Assembly (NCBI GenBank): GCA_020086605.1
Contig: JACBWW010000012.1
Location: 16,269,897-16,333,896, forward strand
From: Lanius collurio
Lineage: Eukaryota; Chordata; Aves; Passeriformes; Laniidae
Length of the DNA: 64,000 nucleotides
Direction: 5' to 3'
Shown: positions 40,101-53,245 of the stretch, piece by piece
Numbering within the stretch: the stretch's first letter is position 1
Layout of the letters: every line of letters begins with the position of its first letter
The notes under the pieces: model-generated
Told to the model about the DNA's origin: nothing
Databases searched by the model: none
What the model saw: the letters and a program-made list of their open reading frames with translations, nothing else
Translations under genes and position numbers: made by a program

Positions 40101-43100
40101 GCACATTTTAAAATAGAATTTACTAGTCAATAGTGTCTTGCGTCTCCTTCCTGTAATTCCATTAATTTTCGAATAAATAAAGGCAAGGCTGGATACTCTC
40201 ATTAAATCACTTCTGTTCGTGTAAATGCTATTATTTTAAAAATTCTGACCACTTTCACATTTATTACATACCATATAAAACAACACCATATTTATAGGAC
40301 GTGTATACCATCTGTATATACCTTTACATGTACCTAAGATACTATCTGTAACAAGAACATATAATTTAAAATTTTGTGTTTGCTTCTGAATCTCAAGATG
40401 TAAGATCACTTTCTGCCTTCTCATTATTATGAAATCCATTTTGATGTACATGCATACATATCTGTTACTGAATTTTAGCCATGTTTTAATTTCAAAACTA
40501 ACTTCACCTTTCTTCATTCTCTCACAAAGATGGTTCCAAGAACAGGCTGGTCTAAACTACTATTAATGTTGGGATGTTTAGAAAACCAGTTGGATCATGC
40601 ATCTTCAATTTAACCTCATTTCTAGGGTGACCTGGATTATGGTTTTCAGTAATCCACAACAAATTCTTCTCCAGGAATATTTGACAGTAAACAAATGGGA
40701 AGTCTCTCATAAACGTGTGGCTCTCTTGTACTCACGTGAAATTATTATTGGAAGAATTTTGTATTTTTCAGAAAATCTCTGGGTTTTAAAGTCTTGTCTT
40801 TACTGATACACTGAGTATCTAGAGCAGAGAAATGACAATTTATGCTATGTAGATTCTACACAATACAGAAGTTCTATTGTTTCCTCTTGCAACCATTTAT
40901 TGATTATTTCTGTTATAAAAGCGATCAAGAGTGAGTGCGCTATGAAATGGTATAAAATAATTGCAGTCCATTCATCACTTATTGTTTTTATTTTGATAAT
41001 TTATATACTTTTTTAGAAAGAAAGGACAATAAAACTTTTTGCTTCCCTTTTTTTTAGGAAAGAGAATGTTTCTATCTGTTCATAATAAACACAAAGAAAG
41101 GATGATTGGCTACTTCTTGCAGCCCTTGCAGCTGCTTCAGGCTGAGGTGACAGGAGGGCTCACAGAGAATAGTAATGGTGATAGGAAGTTTAGTGGGGTT
41201 TTGCACTGCTGTTTCAGAGGTGAAGCAGTAGCCCACATGGAGACGATGTGTGCCATATGCACTCATGAATATCAGAAGTAACATGCAGCAATATGTGGCA
41301 TCCTCTTGAGGCTATAGCACCTTCTATTCATCCAGCCCATTATTTTAATTTATAAAACTGACTGAAGAGCAATGTCAGGAGTTAATAAATACAACTTTAT
41401 TCAGAAAAGGAAATGCAGTTTTTAACTGTATTTACTGAAGCACTATGGTAGATCTTGTAGGAAGATCTGCGAAAGGAACTGTTGTTTGTACACCGAATAA
41501 GGCAGATCACAGCATACAAAGCTGCTTTGTTTCAAAGTGATATAATAAAAGCTCTGCCTGTATTCATTATCCTTATGGATGTTGCCACTTCTTAGCTATT
41601 TTTCATTCATTTCTCTTTAGTTCAGAGGAGATATTAAAATATAAAAGGTCAGTTCAGAAAAAAAGATGTTCTAAAGACAGATATAACAGGAGGAAGCCTG
41701 GTGCATAAAATCCTAGTAATTAATAGAAAATAATTAGTAAATGCCTTAGGCAAGGAGAGACACTGAATTCCTCATAGAAAAGAAGAAAATTATGTTATTT
41801 TGTTGTATCTCATTCTTCTGAAACCTCTATAGAACTTGAGAGATCTCCTGAAATTAAAATGCATCAGTCAGAATCCAAATGCTTCAAGATTAAGCTTGAG
41901 AGCCATGAGTCATGGTCCTTAACGAATACCAATAGGTACAGAAACAATAAGAAAAAAACATACTCAAAGCATATGAAAGGCACAATATATAATATATAGC
42001 TCAGCAATCTTAAATTGAAAAACATGGAATTAACTGAATGCAGCAGTGTGATTTTACCTCTCAGCTGAATTCTCTTCATTCAAAGAAGAAGTCTTGCAAG
42101 ATTGGGAAGAGGGTAAGACATCTCTTCCTGTGTATCTATGAAAACAATCTACTCACATGAGGCAAGAGCCATTTGCACTAATCTCTGTGCCTCTGTTAAT
42201 TGAGGGATATCTTCCTTTCAGTCATGCCCTTTCTCCCATGGCTTCATGAAAACTTTGCTGCCTATTTGTATGGTACTTGTACAGGAAAAGAACCTGTTCA
42301 GAAGAACTGTAGTTATTATATTGAAAATAAGTATCAGCATGGCTACAGTTGTAATAGAGCACATGACCATCATTAAGGGCCTGGACTCTTCATGAAAAGT
42401 GGGGAAGAGCAGCACCGTGGTCAGTATTGCTAGCAGGGCCATTCTAGGGTCATGCTTGTTGCCAGGTGCTCGTCAAAATTGTCAGAGTATTTACATGTTC
42501 TGGTGTTAGTCTAGGACAGAGTTAGGTACAGTTCCATGGTAGTTAAGTTTGAGTATTAAAAGTGTAAGTCACAAGAAAGTTTGGATCAGAAACTGTTAAA
42601 ACATCCTGAGTATGTATCAAAGTATTTAAAAGGGGTGGCTAATTTTATATCAAGATTGCAAGCAAAATGCTAAGTAAAGAACAAAAAAATTGCTTTGGGA
42701 GTTGGAGACAAAACTGTATTGTCAAATAGGAGTTTTGACACAGGAAGAACTGTGATTCTGTGCCCAAGCACTTAAATAAATCAATTGGTTTTTCCTTTCT
42801 TTTCTTTGGTTCCAAAGTTTTAATACACAGAAAAGGCCAGTGTAGTGCTTTTGAAAGTAACCAGATTTCAGAACAGTGTTTTTTTGCTGTGGTATTCTGC
42901 TCTCTTTGGGGAATACTACTCTGAAAAACTGAGGATTAAAACAACGGATAACAATCTAGGCCTACTGATGGGTGATGGGTAGGTAGAGAATATTTTGCAG
43001 ATTTCTTCCTTGCTGGGAATGATGAAGGGCTGGTAAACACAGCATTGAAGAGGAAAAGATAGAAAGAATTACCAAAAGTTATAATATAACATGCTTGGGT

Positions 43101-46100
43101 GGAAAAACAAAACTTAGGAGCATGAAGAGATGGTGTTGAATATGTTTTGTTTGTTTTCAGAATGGAGAAGATAAGAAGGGTAGCAGGGAAATAGCGGAAA
43201 TTGTGTGTAGTCCATGAATCCAGAAGTCTTAAAAATTTAATTTAATTAAGCAATTTTAAAAATCTTATCTAAAAAAATAAGTAACCTACATTGAGTATCC
43301 TCTGTTTGGCGGGGATATGAATCCATGACCCTCAGGGGATATAATAAATCCAAATGTTGTCCACAAAACCGGATGTTGCTTCTGGGTTCCAGTCTGACTG
43401 ACAGATATGTAAAATCTCATGAAGACAGACAGCTCCCCACTGGCTCTGCATCTGAGGAAGGTTCCTGTGCAATGTTTTAATTAAGGTTATTTATTTCTTT
43501 ATTATGATGATTGCATTTTAATTGCTCATGAGGCACCCCAGGGGTGGAGGTGCCTTATAAATATTATATGACAGCATGTAAGGGGAAAGTGTTGCAGTTT
43601 TAGAAAGTAAACCAGCAGCTATATACTTCTGATGCAGTCTAAGAATGAAAGCAGAAGTGCTGCTTTAATCCCTTTCATAGCTTTGGAAGAAATAATATCT
43701 TATTAGTCTTCTCCATTTAATGTACGTGACTGGCAGTGTAGTTGTGTCCAAGTTGTTGTTACGTGAAAGATATCTGATGTACATCTCCACTTACAGAACT
43801 CAGTGGGACCTTTTGGATAGGGTCAGAATAGACATTTATACTTCCTGTGAAAGCAGTGCCCGAATAAACCTCTACTGGGGAAGTAGAATAAGGAAAAACA
43901 TCCTGTTTTATGACAACTAGTCCCTCAGTTTTTTTCTTCATTGTTGCTTAAGTCTGTGTTTCACAAGTGAATGAGTTGGAGGTGAGATCCACATTGTACA
44001 AAGGTGTGCTCTGCCTATGTGGTTTTATATAACTTTAGGCTTTCTCTTTCTTATCCAAGGAATAGTTTTGAGCCAGGAACTCAAGCTCCTTGTTTATATT
44101 TCTATATACCTCTCTTCATGTGCACAGATTCTGGCAGTCATAAATTCTTGTTCATGGCAGTAACTTGTATTGTGATGCATTGAAAAATATGTGCATCCAG
44201 CTAAAGTGGTGTTATAGAAGTTGGGTATTGTTTTTTCTATGAGCTATTTTTGCAATTTAATTCTTGAATCATGAAAGTGCTTATGCATGGACAAAGATTG
44301 TTTTTCTTTCTGGCCCACTTTTATTTTCAATGCTTAATTTATGAATCCAGAAAGTGGTATTTTTTGAGATGTTTTTTTATCTGGCCAAGCTGGGCTTTTT
44401 TCACCTTCCTTCAAAATTGAAAATTGTTCCTTACAGAAAAAACATAAAACTGAATCATTTCATTAATCTTGAATTATTTGAAATTGCACAACAATTTGGA
44501 ATTTATTTGAGCATTTCAGGGCTTAATTATGCACTTTAATTAGGGAGAGATTTTTTCACACAAACACTGAAAGTGGTATTGGCTTTATAAACAAGAACTT
44601 TAGTACTTTCTATCAGGAGACACTTTTATTTAGCAGTAAACATAAGATCATATGTATATCTCTCATTTTCTCCATCTTATTATTTAAAGATTGACACATA
44701 CAATAAAGCACAGGAGCCTGGCATACTGTCCAGATTGCAGCTTATGTACTGTGACAGTAGAGCCTAAAGAGTTCTGGTGCTTTTCACGCCTTTTTGGCCA
44801 CGTAAAAAGTTGATTTAAACAATGGTTATCTTCAGGAATAAGGTACCCTCACTTGTGGCAGGATAGTTCCATGTAGTTTTTGTATGTATCATTAACACTG
44901 TGGGTTGATATTAATGCCCTTAGAAACTGGCTGCTTTATAATCGTTACTTTTTCAGAGCTAATTCCCTTATCTCAAATAATATAGAATTCTGCATGTGAG
45001 AATGTCCTGTTGTATCCTTGCTGCTAAAAATAGTATAACTATTAATACGGCTACAACTGTACGTATGTGGGTGGTTTTCCTGTGCAGAAATCAAAACCAC
45101 AACTTCCAAAAAATTCTTCAGGTCTGCTCCGTCTTTATTTTATCTGCCTCTGCTTTGTTTGGCTGGCAATGCGTCAGAAAGGATATTCTGCTTGTCCTTT
45201 GAAAGTAAAGAATCTTCTCAGCCTCTGAAGAAAAAAAAAAAAAGTAGTGAGGAATATTTTATGTGCCAAACATCCATGCTAATGATTCAGTTGCCAGAAA
45301 TGCACACACTGATGTTTCTTCCTTAGCCACTCACTATTACATGAAGTTGTGGTAGAGCCAGCTCTTCAGCACTGGGAATTCCCTTCTGTGTAGGTTCTGT
45401 ACTTTGAGGGCTATAGGTTCAGAGCAGCAGAGCCTTTGTAAATAATTTCTCTATCGCATTGTGGTTATTCAGTCACTGCACACAAATAATTTGCATATGA
45501 AATCTGACAAAAATTTTTCACTTGTTCCCTCTTTGCTTTCTTTGATGTCTCTTACCCACTTCCCTTTTTGTCTTTACAGCCTGTTTGTTTATTTCTGCCT
45601 CTTCCTCTGGTCAGTCTTAATCTTCCATTTCTGCCTACCAATTCCATTTCCATCCCAAACAATGCTGTCTGATGCAGTGCTTGCAGTACTCAGACAGCTA
45701 CACCACGTAGAGACATATATGAGCTAGCTTTGTAGTAGCTCATTTTGGTATTGATAGCACAGTTTCTATTTTTGTTTAAAAGTCCAAACATGTACCCCTG
45801 CCCATGCAGCCACTGTTGGTGTCTGAGCTAGTTCCCAAATGTGCAGGCACAGCGACTGCATTTTAGGTACACCCTGAAAGTAATGCAGACAAGGTTCAGT
45901 ATGTTCATTGCCTCTAGTTTTCAGATGCTTAGTTATTGTTTAGAGTGAAAAAGGCACCTAACTTATTAAGGAGCTACTGGCTTTAATCAGTTACTCACAT
46001 GCAAGATCTGTTTACTCTGCAGGAAGCTGGTCTTAAACTCTGCAGGAATCATGGCATATGCAAGGCCCTGACTATGCTTTTCTTGATTGTCTGAATATTT

Positions 46101-48627
46101 TTAAAATGTGTTAGAAGCATCAAAAAGGGTACAGCTAGAGAAATTTTTAAGGGGATTTGAGTTTTTTTACTGATTGATAATTTATGGAAATGGTTTTGGA
46201 GCTTGAAAAAAATTAATTCACTAATTATTTTAAATTATCAGAGATATAACCTTTTTTTCATTATCACCTTCCTTGCATCTCAAACTGAGTTTAATATTAA
46301 AGCATTTATATTTGATTTATTGGTTTGTGCACCTGCATCATCAAAAGTTTCAACGTCTCTTTGAGAAGAGTGTTCAGTGTTTGCTGAATAGGCAGGGAGA
46401 AGGCATTGCTTAGCAGTGGTCAAATCTACAGCAGATGGGAGTAGATGACATGAGTGAAAAAGTCAACCAGTCAACCACTTTATGAATCTGGAATAAACTG
46501 ACTCAAAGCAGTCAAGGACAGAGGTGATGCTTAAAGGAATTTATGCAGTTGCTTTACATAACGATGATGTGGACACAATATCCAGAGCAGTGGCTTACTC
46601 ATGACTCTAGAAAAAGACTTCAAGGTGCTTAGAATAAAAAAACCTCTAAAAAAGCGTTTTGGTAGATAGGACATTTCTCTTCAATCATGTTAATCTCCTT
46701 GAAGTAGTATCTTACATATATAGCAGTATGCCATTCCCTTACCTATTAGCAAATCACTAACCAAGGATGGCTTAGTTATGTCAATAAACACATTTATTTA
46801 TCTTCCTGGTCTTGCTGTTTCTACAGCATTGGAATAGTTTAGGAATTTGGAACATGCAGAGGATAGGGCAGAATATCAAATATATGGATTGCTAAATGCC
46901 TGAAAGGCTTTTTCCCAAGGAGGCAATTTTAAATGAGTTATGGAATACTAGATTTGTGAGATATTAAGCTTTGTAGCAAACTGGGACAGTGCCAAGTTCC
47001 CTAACCCTGGTACCATTTGTTTGTAGGTGGCATTTGTGCCTGTCTCTGCTTGGATAGAAATGCTCACTCTGTTTTGTCTTAGCCACTATCCCACTCAGGT
47101 TTTCAGGTTTTTATACAACTGTATTTTTCTTAATTGCTGTAATGATTTCATTACATTGGTAGTAGATCTATTTCATATTGGAATTCAATTAACATGTCTT
47201 GTAAGGTATGAGAAATGCCATGGTAAATGACGTTAGCTTTAAGTGCATTTAGCAAATGATGATATAGTCTGACTTGATTTGAAAGACCTTGAAGGGTCAG
47301 ATGCATACAACAAATATGCTCAAGGTGGAAATTCTTTTCAAAAGGGATATTAAACCCAGTTTAACAGCAGATTAGCTCAAAAAGAATAGAAAATGCATAT
47401 TCTGTATGTAGAATGAGTACAGAATATATCTGATTCTTTGTTATTGTTCTAGGATTTTTTATAATCCATCTACAGCCATGCACTGAATGCTCTGGGCACT
47501 CTATATGATGAATTAAGAATTGCAGTATAAGCTTTGACAAAACTTGTTACAACTGTATCTCCATTTCTGAAAACTTCCTCAAAAGCTGTAGAAAAGACAG
47601 AGAAAAACAGGGGCTGAGAGAAAATCAGTCCATTTGGTGTCCAGGAAGTAACTAACTCCTCAGAGTTACCATGATCCTGTTGAAATAGTGTCATCATAAC
47701 TGAAATGATCATAGAGGGAAGGTCAGGGCCTGTGTATGTTTTGAAGGAAGAGTTTTGTTGTGAACAATTTAAATAGCAAAACAAAATGTCAAAAAATGCT
47801 TTGTATATTTTTTCAGACTGTCTGAAAGACTTTCTTTGAAAGATCTTCTGAGACTTGATAGAATATTAGGTTTAAGCTTTTTCCATAATCTACACTGAAT
47901 TACCTACTCCAGTTGGGAATCTGATGACTCTTCTGCAGAGATACATGCAGCTGGAAACCTCTGTTTCAAGGTTATCTTTAAGCTGAGAAAGCTTTGTTAT
48001 TGCTTTTCCATCACAATACTTGATACATGAAGAAATACTTTAAATCTTTATGGATAAAATTACCCAATCTTCAGCTTTCACGCTTCATTCATAGTATGAC
48101 TCTTAATAGAAACAAATTTTGCAAATGCTGGAACAGCTTTATTTCTTGGACACACATTTCACTTTCTTCTTGTTAAGTGCTACATTTAAATCCTCCAAAG
48201 TCCATTTTCTCTCATCAATTTTCTTAGCATATGAACACGATTGTTTAAAGAATAAACAGAATTTATTTTTGTTCAGTGAATTTAGTTCAATGCATTTATG
48301 TCAAGATTCTTTTGGGATAGCCTTTCTTTTGCCTAGTTATTCTTTGTCTGCCATTGTCCTATTTCAGTAATGTCTACAAAAGACACTATTCTGTTTATAC
48401 AGTCTTCAAATCTCTGCACTGATATAAATGACTATGTTAAATGGAAGGCAACAAGGAAGCCTGCTCTTACTTAGATTACAGCTCCCAAAGATAAAAGATT
48501 TTCTTTCTTTGTATCTCAAGCTAAAAGTCTTTCCTTCTTTGTGTCTTTTTTGTGCTGAAAATTCAGCCTATGGATATTAGGGAAAGATGGGGGAAGGAAG
48601 ATGCTGTAATCACTGACAGTGGTACTT
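37133..48627. other. Intergenic, no gene recognised
   Basis: AT-rich sequence without recognised transposons. Short frames are plentiful but none has codon bias or a domain I know. The most protein-like is the hydrophobic frame at 42218-42442, listed separately. Confidence 0.6.
42218..42442 (-). other. Orphan hydrophobic open frame, possible exon relic
   Basis: A 74-codon frame whose translation has two strongly hydrophobic stretches (ALLAILTTVLLF near the start, then ITTVAMLILIFNIITTVLL) split by a short polar loop, with a basic tail ending KPWEKGHD. It would read as two membrane helices. An in-frame TGA lies two codons before the ATG, no consensus promoter or splice context stands out, and I recognise no family. 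Chance is quite possible. Confidence 0.2.
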
Positions 48628-48672
48628 AATGATCTGAAAGGTCTTTTTCAGCCTAAATGATTCCATGATCCT
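48628..48672 (+). mobile_element. CR1 LINE terminal fragment, about 45 bp
   Basis: 'aatgatctgaaaggtc' followed by 'ttcagcctaaatgattcc' and 'atgatcc' matches the last bases of a CR1 3' end on the plus strand. Nothing of the element is left upstream. Confidence 0.65.
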
Positions 48673-51600
48673 AGTGGAAACTTTCTATTCCAAGGTGCAG
48701 GCTATCTATTTCTAGTTGCCCCAATTAGGGATTGTTTATGACTCACATTACACAAAAACATAAAAGTCTTTCAGGATCCACTGATGCTCCTTTCTAAGCA
48801 TTTGATAAGTAGGTGCAACACATACCAAGTCATAATGAACTGAGGGAATGAACAGTGACTGAAGAATGCCAGTTACTCATTAACTCTCAAAGATTCTGTA
48901 GGAAACCAGACATGAATATGTTGCCATCATGGTGTTAATTTTCATTTCTGTGCTTTGTTTCTCCATGTAGTTTCTTGGCTGGAAAACCAAGATAGTTTTG
49001 AGATTCCACACTCTTTGATCCAGAAAAGTCAGATAGTTAAAACAACTTGTGCATCTTGTTGTCTATATTTCCATAAGCCTGAAGGTACAATTTTATCTCC
49101 AGATGAATTTAGCTGTAATTCTTTTTTAGTGGTTCACAAGTATTTTATTTAGCAGGCTTTGCTGAAGAGGACTGTCAGTGAAAAAACCTGTGTAGCTTTT
49201 TATTTAGCCATTATTTAGGTGAGATCCCTTTTGACTGGTTAAAGACCCGGCCAGATGAAGATGTAGTTGAGATTTCTTGAAAGTTTGACAATGAAGCTTG
49301 TTTGGAGTTTTGTGTTTTCCAGCTCTCCTTGCTTCTGCATTGCAATTTCTTTTGGGGAAATCAGATTTCTTTGAGCCAGACAAGTTGTTTTTATTTCTTG
49401 TGCAGTTGGCTTGAGGGTATTTTCAGTTTCTGTCTGCTGTGTGAGACTGTAATTTTCATTTTCTGTTGTTGGACTAATCTGGAGGTGTTTTGCTTGTTAT
49501 GATTTCTGTTGTACCCTCCCAGTATCTGTTTTCTAACAATAAAATATAATAAAGTAAATTTATGATTACTATTTACTTAGAGTTGCTGTAACAGACTACT
49601 GAAGTTCTTGATTTCTTCTGCTCCTGCTTGCCTTCAAATGCAGAGATTTTTTTCTAAAATACTGAAAATTAAAGTAGCTGTTGTAGCTGAGATATACTGT
49701 CATTCTGAGACATGATCAAGTGGTAGAAATAGATTTAAAGTTATTGATTTATATTAGTCATCACGGAGTGGGAATTCAATAAAAAAACTGTATCTCCTAG
49801 AATGCTGAAAACATTGCTATACTTCACTTGCGAAACATTCAATATTTGCATGCTTTTCCAATTCAGTTTACCTTGGCCATCTGGTTATATATTCTATCCA
49901 AAATCAAAGATATAGCTATTGATACATGTCTTTATGATCATTTACAAATGTAGCCATATGTATGACACAGTAAGTGTTACTTTTTTTTTTTAAGTTTCTG
50001 TAAGGAGCTTGAAGATTTAGGCCTTTTCTATAACTTTTATTGATGTCACTGTTTTAAAAATAAAAACTTTATGACTATATTCAGAACATAATCTTTTTCT
50101 GTGAATGTTTTTTAATGTGAAAAGTACAATCTGTGTATCTGAAATAACAGCAGCTTTGCCTCCCGTGACTATTGGGTAAGAAGATGACACTTTGAAGATT
50201 GTAATAATTTTGGCAGAAGCTATTCTGTTGAGAAACATCACAGTGTATGGAAATGCTACATACTGTTACGTGGTGGTGTTAATTGGCATATAACAATGAA
50301 TGTGTTATAAACCTTTTACAGTCTTTTAAAGTACATTCATGCTATGTGTTTGGTGGTTGATGTATTTAGAAATTTAAATAGACAAGCTTTGAAGAACTTC
50401 AAAGTGGTTTTGGTTTGAATCCCATCTAAAAATGATGTGAAACTTACCTGAATTAAATTAGCAACCAAGAAAATAGTGTTTTTCATCCTGCCTTCATTGA
50501 AAAGTCCTATTAGAATTATTTTTGAAGTAGCATTTGCCCATGGTTGTTTTGGGAGAAAGAGGGAAGAATACTTAAAAGGATGATAATTCCCTTGTTCATT
50601 TCTACAAATAACTTTTTAGAGTCATACTGGTGTTGATAATTTTCATTCTCCCCGGCTCTTCTGCCATGTACGGTTGGTCTTTGGTAAAATCTATATTGTG
50701 CAGAATGGACCACATAGTGTGACTTCATACTTCTATGTTGCTCTGTACATTCACTTTTCCTAATTCTGTTTCTTATAACAGAAAAATACCATTAATAGAA
50801 GCCATGTGTCCTGCATAGCTTTAGTGTTATACAGCATCCTAATACTAGAATCAAGGCTTTGAAGGAGTTTTTATAAATAAGACCATGCGCTTATACAAAC
50901 TCTCACAATGGTGATTGCTTAATTCCATCGGTCATCAATCAGTTCCAAATTACAATATGTGCAAAATATATGTAATAAAAGATTAAAAAAAACTCCAAAC
51001 TTAAAAGGAAATGTGTGTGTGTAAAAAAATACTTCTTTTTACTGTTTGGGTTGAAGGTGTTATACAAAGCAGTTTCCTTTCAATTCAGTACAAATGAAGG
51101 AAGAGTTATATCACTTTTCTTCAGGCTTAGCAAAAATAGAAAAAGCAGAACACCGGATCGGATAGGAATGAACAGAAACCATTTTGGCTAATGCCTTTTC
51201 TTGGGAAATGATCAAATACATGGAGGAACTAGGTTTAACAGGAGAAGGGAGAGAAGGAAAAGGAAATGCAGACAAATCAAAAGCAAAGAAGCCACAATGA
51301 TCCTTACAAAATTACGGAAGAGGCATTCTTGGGTTAAGTACTGACTGCAGTAAGGCATGGAATAACTCACTGGGCTTCAGGGAAACAGGGGTTTACACTC
51401 CTTTGGATACAAATAAGGATAGTACTAAAGGTACTTGGGCTTCCATTATCAATTATTACTCCCCAAGGAACTAATTTGAAAGCTGTCACGTTCTGGAGAG
51501 CAAGTAGGGATTCCAAGACAGTCTTCTATTAGTAGCTCAGTTGATCTGGTCATCAGGAAGAGTGAGGCATAAGAAGACATTTGAAAATCACATGCAAGGA

Positions 51601-53150
51601 TGTACTGGAAATGTATGTACTGTAAATGTGTTGGCTTTCTTCCAGGATTAGCTGCTTAGACTGTGGAATCAAAATGAGCATTTGGATGATCTAACAGAGC
51701 AGAGCACAGATAAGAAATCTGCAATTAGTAATTTGCTTACTAAATACATTTAGGAGGCCACATATTTTGTAGTTAAAACTTGTAATGGCAGGTCACTTTC
51801 CTTCTCTCAAGGCTTCTCTGCATTTATTCAGCAAGTAAGGGGTGGGGAAATCAACCCAGTCTTAATTTTCTAGCCTTGTTTTTCAGCTGTCGGAACAAGT
51901 TATAGTTTTCCCATACAAACTGAAAAATACTGACATTATAAATGGATGGATCAGATTTGCTATTCTTGTAAGTGGGTACAATTCCATCAAAATTAACAGA
52001 GTGCCATCAAATTTGTGCGAAAGTATCATTACACTCCTAAAGTTTTGATATGTAGTTCAGAAATATAATATTACCCTTGGGTTCATGTGCACGATCACTT
52101 CTACTTGCATCTCTTTCACCTCTTTGCCACCTCATTCCTTTAACTGCAACTGAATCTGCCTATAAAAATATTTGTATGGTTAAGATGGTAATTTACCAGC
52201 ATGAGGAAAGCTTATTGTAGGAAAACTAGTTAAAGTTGAATGAAGTTTTAATTTTTTATCCTACACTGGCGAACACTCAGAATTTTAATACCTTGAAAAA
52301 TAATGGTACTAGAAGATTGAAGCAATCATTGATTGCTAGTAAAAACACGGTTGCAATAGTATCAGTTTCCCACAGAAACAAAGGGAGAGGGGTTTTGAAA
52401 ATATGTTCCAGCTTACCCTTTCAAGTCAGCTTTCCTGTCAGCACAGATGACTGACTCCTTTCTGAGCTAATTCTGACATTTCTTTCTGTAGTTGACCAAG
52501 TACTAGAGCTACTGAAAATTTTCTTTGGCTTCACACAGATCAAATGTACTCTGTAAGTTTTGACATAATAGAAGTTGAAGAGAGCATTCTCTGACAGCAT
52601 TATACTAGCCTAGAGGCAAGCTCAAACGATTTGTTAGCCAGGTTGCCAGCAAGGTAAATAAGAACTAAGATATTTTTGGGAAATGTTGAAAGCTGTAATA
52701 TTAAATACCAAGAGGCTGATTTGTCAAAAAAAATGGCATATATAAACCAAAATTCAACCTTCAGTGATGTGATGATTTCACTTCTCCACAAACCACTAGT
52801 TTACTTTCTTTACGTCTTCAAATTACGATTTCAGAGAAACTTGAGATAACGTAACTTGACAAAAGGTTCCCAAAAGTAAATGTTTGTAAAGTAGAAAGAA
52901 ATCAACAGATGTTATCTATATAGCATCAATGTGTTTCAGAAGCAGCTGATGCTGTTTCTGCCCTGGCAATAGAATAAGGATAGTGCTACCACAGTTAATA
53001 CTTTTTTTGTTTACAGTGTCTTTTGTTCATATGAACTTCAGTTCTAATGTTCACTCTTTTGTTTATATTTACTTCAGAGAAGTAAATCCTTTCAAGCATG
53101 AAACAAAGGAAAGGAGAAAATGAAAAATACTGGAAAATGAAGAATTATAA
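48673..53150. other. Intergenic, no gene recognised
   Basis: AT-rich sequence without a recognised repeat. A cluster of polyadenylation-type signals (aataaaatataataaag near 49540) follows a T/G-rich stretch at 49300-49530. This could mark an old 3' end, but there is no coding frame before it. Confidence 0.55.
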
Positions 53151-53188
53151 AGTAGTAGTAGTAGTAGTGGTGGTGGTGGTGGTAGTAA

Positions 53189-53245
<57 letters not shown>
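53151..53245. repeat. GTA/GTG trinucleotide microsatellite
   Basis: About 95 bp of AGT/GTA units interrupted by two GGT blocks. It is read in all frames without stops on the minus strand, giving spurious Tyr-, Thr- or His-rich frames there. It is the longest microsatellite in the window and is likely length-polymorphic. Confidence 0.97.
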
